Positions 38,129-44,791 of a stretch of 64,000 nucleotides of DNA are shown here, piece after piece; positions within the stretch are counted from its first letter, which is position 1, and each line of letters starts with the position of its first letter. The notes beneath the pieces were generated by a model. The model was not told where the DNA came from. It saw only the letters and a list, made by a program, of their open reading frames with translations, and did not search any database. This DNA comes from CAYFLR01 sp964343805. GTDB lineage: Bacteria; Bdellovibrionota_B; Oligoflexia; CAYFLR01. A program made the position numbers and the translations under genes. The stretch is taken from the NCBI GenBank assembly GCA_964343805.1, contig CAYFLR010000001.1, positions 62,001 to 126,000 of the forward strand, in the 5' to 3' direction.

Positions 38129-38251
38129 TTGGCGTACTAAAATAGCTATCCACTGTGTTGCCTACGAAAGTCTTTTCGTCCCCGTACTTATCTTGTACTG
38201 TGTTCTCAAGACTTTCTAGTCGCCTTGTGGATGCCTATTTTCGTTAGCCAA
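38129..38251 (+). repeat. Structured palindromic repeat, copy E (full, 123 nt)
   Basis: TTGGCG begins just after TAACTAG. Outer arms AAAATAG / CTATTTT and ATCCAC / GTGGAT, inner arms GAAAGTCTT / AAGACTTTC, apical GTAC-TTATCTT-GTAC. Compared with copy A, both outer arms changed together (CG/CG to TAG/CTA). Confidence 0.9.
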
Positions 38252-38294
38252 CTCTTAGCCCCGTTTCTGTATGGGCTCAAACTAGGAGGGTTTT

Positions 38295-39203
38295 ATGTTT
38301 TTAGTCCGGTTTCTTTTAATTAGTTTTATTTCAATGCTCCCCTTCTCTCTTTGGGGTAAGTGTAATCCAAGTAAGGGTGTTTGGAAGGGGTCTGTTGTGT
38401 CAGATGCTCTAAATGAGCTATCAGGTCTTGCCTATTCCAAGATTCACCATGATACTATGTGGGGGCACAATGACTCTGGTGCGAGTAGTATACTTTTTGC
38501 TCTCGGTATTGATGGCAGTTCGAAAGGTCGATACAGAATTCCCGAAGCGAGGAATATTGATTGGGAGGATATTGATGTTGGAACCTGCCCCTCGGGATTA
38601 GGTTCATGTATCTATATTGGTGATATGGGTAACAATGGTTATAATCGCACCCACCTCACCGTTTATGTTGTAAAAGAACCTGAAGTATTGAATCCTCAAC
38701 AATTAACTAATCTTCCTTTGCTCCATAAGTGGACTGTTGCAATGGGTGAGTATTCTCAGGATTTTGAAGCTTTGGTCTTCAGTGAGAAATTACAGAAGGT
38801 TCTCTTTTTCTCTAAGACGGACCAAGATTCTGGTGAGACAGTCGTTTCTAGAATTTATGCTATGCCTCTCGCCACTGGCGGTGTTTTAGAAGTATTGGGA
38901 ATGATAAACTTTGAAATGATGCAAGGGGTTGGTCATTTACCAGCTTGGCTTCATTTAGTAACCGCAGCTGATCTCTCTCCTGATCAATCCACCTTACTGA
39001 TTGGGACCTATGGTTATGCTATGGAGTTTCCTATGGATGCTGTAGGAGGAGGGGCTTTTGTGGAGCTTATTTCTCATCAGTATATTAAAATTCCCATGCA
39101 GCCTCAAGTGGAGGCCATCACCTACAATTTAGATGGTTCCAAAATTTACTCTAGTAGTGAGTTTGCTCATCAGCCTATCTTTGAAATCAACTGTATACCC
39201 TAG
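38295..39203 (+). CDS. Secreted protein, probable beta-propeller
   Basis: 302 residues, AGGAGGG 4 nt before the ATG. A signal peptide (about 1-22) ends near LWGKC. The body has LSGLAYSK...MWGHNDSGA, the acidic segment IDWEDIDVG, CIYIGDMGNNGYNR and repeated strand-turn units, which resemble the phytase/SdiA-regulated type propeller proteins. Catalysis is not evident. The gene is bounded on both sides by copies E and F of the structured repeat and by no other gene, so it forms a cassette-like unit of about 1.08 kb. Confidence 0.72.
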   Translation: MFLVRFLLISFISMLPFSLWGKCNPSKGVWKGSVVSDALNELSGLAYSKIHHDTMWGHNDSGASSILFALGIDGSSKGRYRIPEARNIDWEDIDVGTCPSGLGSCIYIGDMGNNGYNRTHLTVYVVKEPEVLNPQQLTNLPLLHKWTVAMGEYSQDFEALVFSEKLQKVLFFSKTDQDSGETVVSRIYAMPLATGGVLEVLGMINFEMMQGVGHLPAWLHLVTAADLSPDQSTLLIGTYGYAMEFPMDAVGGGAFVELISHQYIKIPMQPQVEAITYNLDGSKIYSSSEFAHQPIFEINCIP

Positions 39204-39326
39204 TTGGCGTCCTAAAATAGCCATCCACTGTGTTGCCTGCGAAAGTCGTATCGTCCCCGTACTATTGATGTACTGTGTCCTCACAACTTTCTAGTCGCCT
39301 TGTGGATGCCTATTTTCGTTAGCCAA
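39204..39326 (+). repeat. Structured palindromic repeat, copy F (full, 123 nt)
   Basis: Starts at the first base after the TAG of the propeller gene. Close to copy E in the outer arms; inner arms GAAAGT / ACTTTC; apical GTAC-TATTGAT-GTAC. Confidence 0.9.
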
Positions 39327-39342
39327 CGATTAAGACGAAATG

Positions 39343-39410
39343 AAATAGCCATCCACTGTGTTGGCTGCGAAAGTCGTATCGTCCCCGTACTATTGATGTA
39401 CTGTGTCCTC
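39343..39410 (+). repeat. Truncated tandem copy G of the structured repeat
   Basis: Nearly identical to the 5' half of copy F through the GTAC loop, then it stops; the 5' end and the 3' arms are missing. It ends 8 nt from the stop of the convergent lipoprotein gene. Confidence 0.85.
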
Positions 39411-39418
39411 TTTCCTAG

Positions 39419-40227
39419 CTAGCTATTTAGTTTGAAAGCATTCATGAACTGTTTGAAGATTTTCTCGGCAGCCCAATCATAGTGGAGTTGGTTTATAGTG
39501 ATTTCACTCTCGGCATCTTTGGTGATCAATTTCCAATCAATTCCATTAAACCAATCGCTCTCACGGTTTTGCATGATGTTCTCATCGGAGTTGAAAGTTC
39601 CTTCTGATTGGAGGGTGAGGGTTTCAGTTTCTATGTATTCATAAACCACATTATAGGTTTTCTCATCCGTTGTTATCGTGAATTTAAGGTGGAGTTCGAT
39701 GCCTTCGCTAGTGGGTTCAATGACCAATTTACTCACCTCTTCTTTCGAGGAGGATATGAGGATTCCTTTTGGTGCGGGGGAGATNNNNNNNNNNAGTCTA
39801 TGGTGAAGGGGCCATTGGTGGTGGTCATAATCTCTTTGTCAGCAGAGGTCCGAAAACTTAAGGATTTTACCATGAGCTTGGCAGAGGACACATCGATCTG
39901 TACTTCCTCCTCACCTTCAACTTTAGTGGTAAAGGGGGTTCCTAGTTCATCTACAGGTTGATCTCCTTTAGCGCTCACTTTAGGATCTGATTCAGCTGCC
40001 TTTGTTTGGTTAGATGACTTTTTTAGAGCTAAGGGCAGACTTACAGCTAAAGCTGAGTCACTTTGGGCCATAGCCTCTGGAGATTTGTTCTTTGATCCAG
40101 CTGATGCTTGTACAGGACCTTTTTCATCGTCTCCCACATTGCCGACACCGGTACTGGTTCCACAGCTGAGGGTGATGAAGCAGGTAAGAATACAACAGAT
40201 GATTATTGAGTTGAAAAGAGCTTTCAT
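39419..40227 (-). CDS. Lipoprotein encoded with a TIGR02147-type regulator; assembly gap inside
   Basis: About 265 residues across N 39785-39794. The N-terminus (ATG 40227) is a lipoprotein signal with lipobox TLSC followed by GTSTGVGN. Upstream of the gap the frame reads VKSLSFRTSADKEIMTTTNGPFTID. Downstream it continues ISPAPKGILISSS...VSKLVIEPTSEG and ends with NAFKLNS, so the apparent separate short gene at 39736 is only the 3' part. The middle and end look like beta sandwich. Function unknown. It overlaps the upstream regulator by 4 bp, so the two are translationally coupled and probably functionally linked. Confidence 0.75.
39785..39794. other. Assembly gap (10 N) in lipoprotein gene
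   Basis: The frame differs on the two sides, so the true length is not 10. Confidence 0.95.
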
Positions 40228-41099
40228 GATTCACTGTCCTCGTCGTGATTGGTGTTTTTTGTTAAGGGGAACCACTGAATGGTCAGCTGCATAACTTTTG
40301 ATCCTTGTGGAGAAGAAGTTGCAATTTCTTGCAGTCTTTGCCAAAAGAGTTGGATTTCTTTTTTTATCTGTTTTGAGGTCTCTTCGTCAATCCCAAAGGT
40401 AACTGCCGAAAGATCTCTCTCTTTGGCTGGTGTAATGTCCATTGAGTTTGCGGCTCGTTTCAGCATTTCCTGATGATAGGTTTTAATAAATTCCCCGGTG
40501 ACTTCAGGAGGAGTCGCTATCTGTTTATCGCAAACCTTGAGTTTGCCGGATTCATCTCTTTTGATTAGACCGAGGTCAATGAGGGCTTTGATGGCTTTTA
40601 CAGCTTCGGTTTTCGTAATGGCGGGGGTGAGTTGCTTGGCAATCCAGGCTGGGTCATCTTTAAAGTTTTCTAGCTCGATCATTTCACGAATAGCAGGGTA
40701 GTACCAATGGCTAAAGTATTTGTATTTACGCTTTTCAATTCTCTTTGCCCCTGGTTTACCTCCTTTGTTGATAACCTTTCGCATCAGTTCTGCTTTTTTT
40801 TGCCCAAAATCTAAATGATCCATCTTAATCATATTGGAGAAGTGTTCTGCGTCTTTGTCATTGAGCTCAAGTATTTTTATAACTTGGGCCACCCTCTTTT
40901 TTGAGAGCTTTCGTTTTCCTTTGATGACTAGATGGAGGTAGTTGCTGGAGGAAAAACCCAGTAACTCCGAGAACTGGCGGTAAGAGTACTTATTGGTGGA
41001 GGCTTTGAGAGCTTGGTATATATCATTTAGATAAGTACGGTAGTCCCGATAATGTTGGACTTGAATATTTTTACAGACTTGTTTTAATTTTTCTAACAT
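40224..41099 (-). CDS. TIGR02147/DUF4423-family regulator
   Basis: 291 residues from ATG 41099 (GGCGG upstream). The N-terminal ~70 residues carry the family pattern RDYRTYLNDIYQALKAS...YSYRQFSELLGFSSSNYLHLVIKGKRKLS, a helix-turn-helix like region. The C-terminal part has KYFSHWYYPAIREMI and a winged-helix like block ending DLGLIKRDESGKLKV. The family is abundant in Fibrobacter and Bdellovibrio-like bacteria and usually sits beside a secreted or lipoprotein gene, as here. Its role, probably transcriptional control, is not firmly known. Confidence 0.85.
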   Translation of the reverse strand: MLEKLKQVCKNIQVQHYRDYRTYLNDIYQALKASTNKYSYRQFSELLGFSSSNYLHLVIKGKRKLSKKRVAQVIKILELNDKDAEHFSNMIKMDHLDFGQKKAELMRKVINKGGKPGAKRIEKRKYKYFSHWYYPAIREMIELENFKDDPAWIAKQLTPAITKTEAVKAIKALIDLGLIKRDESGKLKVCDKQIATPPEVTGEFIKTYHQEMLKRAANSMDITPAKERDLSAVTFGIDEETSKQIKKEIQLFWQRLQEIATSSPQGSKVMQLTIQWFPLTKNTNHDEDSES

Positions 41100-41256
41100 A
41101 GTTTTCCGCCTTTGCACGCGTTCACAACTCTATTATAGCATATCCGAGGGGGTAAAATAAATAAAATAAAATAAATGTATCTAAATAATTTGTCAAATAA
41201 TTGAAAATAATGGAATTTTAAGTATTAGTAAAACTATAATAAAATAATTAGTATAC

Positions 41257-42543
41257 TTATTGGGCGGAAGGGGGAGTTTTTTCAGTTTGAGTAAAGCCAT
41301 AGGGATGACAAGCCAGGAAAAACCAGAAAACCACTGCCACACCAGCATCTTTGAGAGTATTTTGTGTGAGGGATCCCAATAAGAGGCCGATAACTGAAAT
41401 GAGAAATAGAGTGGTTATTTGCATTTCAGGTGGGATTTCTTTCCATTTCCAGGGGAATTGAGAGCCTTTTTTTATTTTAAAATAGTCCCAGATGAAGATA
41501 AAAAATAGGGTCATAAGGCTTAGGAAACCTAAGGCCCCACTATCAGCTAAGGTCTGGAGATAAATATTGTGAGCGGGGTACTTTCTCCGGGTGTTTTTAG
41601 TGTATTTCTTATAGTACTCATTAAATAGATATTTACTGTTATTGGCTCCAGCTCCTAGAATCGGATGATCCAAAAATATTTGAAAATGAACCTTCCAAAA
41701 GTTGATGCGATCAAATTCATTCTTTTTAGCAGTGACAGGGTTCATTTGATGGACTCTTAAGCGAAATGCCGTATGGGTGAAATAGAGATTAAAAAACACG
41801 ATGGATGCCGCAATAAAGAGATAAAGGACATATCTTTTTTTAATGAGTGAGATAATTATAAGAGCTTCAATTACCATAACCACAAGAGCCGTGCGAGACA
41901 GGGTGAAGTAAATATTCAGGTTGCATAAAATGAATGGAATCAGATGAAACCAATTAATTCTTTTTTGCTGTAGGCTGTTTAAGAAAGGGAGGGCGGTAAA
42001 GGGGAGTAGAAATAAGTAGAGATAACCAAAGGAGAGAGGGTGGCCAAAAAAGCCGCTGATTCGATATTGCCCATAGACAGTCCTTCCTCTAGGTAAGACA
42101 GCGTTCCAGCCATGAGCCCAATCCACTCCACTCCAATGTTGCCAGATTCCATAACAGCCTACAATTACGACGGTAATATTTAAGAATGTCATTTTAGAGG
42201 GAAGTTTCGAGCGGATCTCCGGCGAACGAGCTAAAAAGAAGGCTATGAGTAAATAAAGAATGGGGTGAATGGTTTCAATCAATTCCCTGGCTGGTTTTTG
42301 GGAGTAGGGTGAGAATAAGACAGATAAGAATTGGGTCAGGATAAAGACCACCACAGCCCAGTTGAGTAGGTTTAAATTTGGCTTTTTACCTTTGATCCCA
42401 TCGCGAATCAATTGAATAAGTATAATGACAGTAAGTAAATAAAAGCTAGAATTGATGGTGGCGATGGATATGGGGAGACAGAATAAAAAGAGCCCGAAGA
42501 AAAAGAGCTGAACAGGTTTTGTAAATAGAAGCTGCAGGTTCAT
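41257..42543 (-). CDS. O-antigen ligase/Wzy-type polymerase family membrane protein
   Basis: 428 residues with about eleven hydrophobic segments. The Wzy_C-like large loop contains RGRTVYGQYRISGFFGHPLSFGYL, and a second loop has NNSKYLFNEYYKKYTKNTRRKYPAHNIYLQTLADSG, the HN...L pattern of O-antigen ligases. It joins or polymerises polysaccharide at the periplasmic face of the inner membrane. It stands alone: no glycosyltransferase genes are adjacent, and the Pel locus is 13 kb away. Confidence 0.85.
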   Translation of the reverse strand: MNLQLLFTKPVQLFFFGLFLFCLPISIATINSSFYLLTVIILIQLIRDGIKGKKPNLNLLNWAVVVFILTQFLSVLFSPYSQKPARELIETIHPILYLLIAFFLARSPEIRSKLPSKMTFLNITVVIVGCYGIWQHWSGVDWAHGWNAVLPRGRTVYGQYRISGFFGHPLSFGYLYLFLLPFTALPFLNSLQQKRINWFHLIPFILCNLNIYFTLSRTALVVMVIEALIIISLIKKRYVLYLFIAASIVFFNLYFTHTAFRLRVHQMNPVTAKKNEFDRINFWKVHFQIFLDHPILGAGANNSKYLFNEYYKKYTKNTRRKYPAHNIYLQTLADSGALGFLSLMTLFFIFIWDYFKIKKGSQFPWKWKEIPPEMQITTLFLISVIGLLLGSLTQNTLKDAGVAVVFWFFLACHPYGFTQTEKTPPSAQ

Positions 42544-42801
42544 AACCCTGGCACATTATCCAAATTTGAAAATTTTGTAAATAATCGAATTTAGGGGTAA
42601 ATTGATAAGATCTCTAAGAAATCTTCTTATAAGGGGCTCTTTCCTTGATCTCGGTGAATTCTGCTTCCGCCGGTCTGGTGAAATATCCGTATTATATTAA
42701 TTGGATAGCTGAGAGTCTTAAGACTTATTTAGAATTCGGCGAGAGATAGTTTAAGCGAAAATGTATTTTTTCTCGGAACATTAAAATCTAAGGTGGCATC
42801 C

Positions 42802-43470
42802 ATGAATATTAGTCAAACCTTATTAGGCATGGTGGGAATTGGGGTGGAAGGTGTGCTCTACTCTCTATTTCTATTAAGTATAGTCTGTGTAGCCTATGTA
42901 ATTGATCGACTGGTTTATTTTTACCATAAGAATGTGACGGTGGAACTCTTGCTCTCCAAATTTAGAGAGGCTCTTTCCACTGAAAAGGTGGATGAACTTG
43001 ATAGTCTTGCTAATAAAACCAAAAAGTTGGAAGCCAAGGTGATAGCCAGTGCTTTCACCTATCGCCACCGTGGAGGTAAGTACGTTAAAGAGTATATTAA
43101 CACCGAGGTGTCTTTTCATAAAAATGTCGTTGAACGAGGTATGAATTTCTTGGGTACCGTTGGCAGTAATGCCCCCTTTATAGGTCTTTTTGGAACTGTA
43201 CTCGGTATTATCAAAGCATTCCATGATCTATCTCAAAATGCAGCAGGGGGAATTGGGGTTGTAATGGCAGGTATTGCTGATGCCCTCATTGCCACAGCTG
43301 TAGGTCTTCTGGTGGCTATCCCTGCGGTGGTTGCCTATAACTTCTTTCAAGCAAAAGTAAATAATACTATGGAAAATATAGAACGCATCGCCGATTTACT
43401 GGCGGTGGAAATTGATCAGATGGAGGAAAAACTGTGGGAGCAGGAACAGGGCAAAACAAAGGCGCAATAA
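42802..43470 (+). CDS. exbB: ExbB/TolQ family proton channel
   Basis: 222 residues from ATG 42802 (AAGGTGG upstream; a GTG at 42793 is less likely). Three membrane segments, one near residues 12-35 and two in the C-terminal half. The family block GTVGSNAPFIGLFGTVLGIIKAFHDLS and ADALIATAVGLLVAIPAVVAYN are conserved. It forms the inner-membrane motor with ExbD for TonB. First gene of a long plus-strand cluster and overlaps exbD by 37 bp. Confidence 0.92.
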   Translation: MNISQTLLGMVGIGVEGVLYSLFLLSIVCVAYVIDRLVYFYHKNVTVELLLSKFREALSTEKVDELDSLANKTKKLEAKVIASAFTYRHRGGKYVKEYINTEVSFHKNVVERGMNFLGTVGSNAPFIGLFGTVLGIIKAFHDLSQNAAGGIGVVMAGIADALIATAVGLLVAIPAVVAYNFFQAKVNNTMENIERIADLLAVEIDQMEEKLWEQEQGKTKAQ

Positions 43471-43844
43471 CTGGTATTAATGTCACTCCTTTGGTGGACA
43501 TTACTCTGGTTTTGCTCATTATCATGATGGTGTCGGCTAATTTTATTGCTAAAGGATCCATTAAGATCGAGCTGCCTAAGGCGGCAACTGGAGAAGATGC
43601 TCCTATTTCCACTTTAGGGATCACTATCAATCAAGAGGGGCATATTTTCTTAAATGGGGAACGTCATTCAAGAGAGCAGTTTGTCGAAGCGGTGCAAAGT
43701 AGATTTGCTGAGAAAAAGGAGATGCAGGCGATAATTGACGCGGACAAGTTGGTTCCTCATGGCAAGGTCATTGAGGTGATCGATATAATTAAAGCAATAG
43801 GGATACATAATTTTGCCATCAGCATTGAAAAAACAAAAAAATAA
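43434..43844 (+). CDS. exbD: ExbD/TolR family protein
   Basis: 136 residues, GTG start with GGAGG 8 nt upstream, inside the end of exbB. One N-terminal membrane helix after GINVTPLVDITLVLLII with the essential Asp (PLVD), then a periplasmic domain ending in KAIGIHNFAISIE. Works with ExbB to energise TonB. Confidence 0.92.
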   Translation: MGAGTGQNKGAITGINVTPLVDITLVLLIIMMVSANFIAKGSIKIELPKAATGEDAPISTLGITINQEGHIFLNGERHSREQFVEAVQSRFAEKKEMQAIIDADKLVPHGKVIEVIDIIKAIGIHNFAISIEKTKK

Positions 43845-44676
43845 GCATCCCGCCTACACCAGTATAGAAATTCCCCATCATCAGGGGCGGTTTTTTCTCT
43901 GTTTGGGGATTGCTTTGGCTCTCCATTTATTTGCTGCCGGAGGTGTGCACTATTATGTGATCAAACCAGCAGATAAAGAAAAAGTCATTGTAAAAATGAA
44001 GGTGGTGGAAAAGAAAAAGCCCAAACCAAAACCCAAAATCTTAGAGAAAGTTAAGAAGGAGTTTGTCAAAAAGAAAGAGCCCAAGAAAGTTGTGGACCTT
44101 TCAAAGTTAAAGAAGAAAAAAAAGAAAAAGAAGGTGGTGGCCAAGAAAAAAGTTAAGAAAAAAGTGAAAAAGGTAAAAAAGCTACCTCCACCTCCTCCGA
44201 TTGCCAAGGTGGCACCTCCAGCTAAAAAACCAGCAGAACCACCTAAGCCTGTTTTTGGCATTAATAAAAATTCGATCGTAAAAGGCAGCGGAGGCAGCGG
44301 CGGATTCAAAGTGAGAGTAGGAAACACCATCATGAAAGAGATGGAACTCGAGTACACCGACCCGAAAAAGGTCAAACCCTATACTCCCGCGCCTCTTTAT
44401 GAAATCACCCGTTTACCAAAATTGTTGGAAGTAGTTAAGCCAGAGTATTCTAAAGAAGCTCGTGACAAAGAAATTGAAGGGGTGGTGGTATTAGAGGTGG
44501 ATATTGATGAAGATGGAGATGTGCGCTATGTGAAAGTTTTAAAGAAACTGGGTTACGGTTTAGATAAAGCCGCTCTCAAAGCGGTGGCCCAGTTTAAATA
44601 TCGCCCTGCTATGCAAGGCAAGGTGGCCGTTTCAGTGAAAAAGAAAGTCAAAATAAGATTCATGTTAGATGAATAA
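43813..44676 (+). CDS. tonB: TonB energy transducer
   Basis: About 287 residues if it starts at TTG 43813; TTG 43825 is an alternative, and no good ribosome site separates them. It overlaps exbD by 32 bp. One membrane helix (about 28-50), a long Lys/Pro linker (KPKPKPK, KKKKKKK, PPPPP), and a C-terminal TonB domain (KPEYSKEARDKEIEGVVVLEVDIDEDGDV ... FKYRPAMQGKVAVSVK). It links the inner-membrane motor to the TonB-dependent receptor encoded at 48461. Confidence 0.9.
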   Translation: MPSALKKQKNKHPAYTSIEIPHHQGRFFLCLGIALALHLFAAGGVHYYVIKPADKEKVIVKMKVVEKKKPKPKPKILEKVKKEFVKKKEPKKVVDLSKLKKKKKKKKVVAKKKVKKKVKKVKKLPPPPPIAKVAPPAKKPAEPPKPVFGINKNSIVKGSGGSGGFKVRVGNTIMKEMELEYTDPKKVKPYTPAPLYEITRLPKLLEVVKPEYSKEARDKEIEGVVVLEVDIDEDGDVRYVKVLKKLGYGLDKAALKAVAQFKYRPAMQGKVAVSVKKKVKIRFMLDE

Positions 44677-44791
44677 TTTCCCTTCTATTTGATCCTTGCT
44701 TCCCTTAGTGGAATATCCTAGAATGAGCCCAACAATATGAAATAATTGATCCCTAATCCTCAGAACTCTTTCAGGGAAAGGATGTTTAGGT

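Noticed and set aside
1385..39410. Simple rho-independent terminators
   Set aside because: Elements are 123 nt with conserved internal loops and no constant T-run after the stem; copy D is followed by a separate proper terminator at 25261.
39419..39736. Separate short gene starting at 39736
   Set aside because: Its start lies inside a frame that continues to the assembly gap; it is the 3' part of the lipoprotein gene 39419-40227.
42714..42725. Palindrome AGTCTTAAGACT upstream of exbB
   Set aside because: A perfect 12-mer, but isolated and not like a Fur box; it may be chance in AT-rich DNA.
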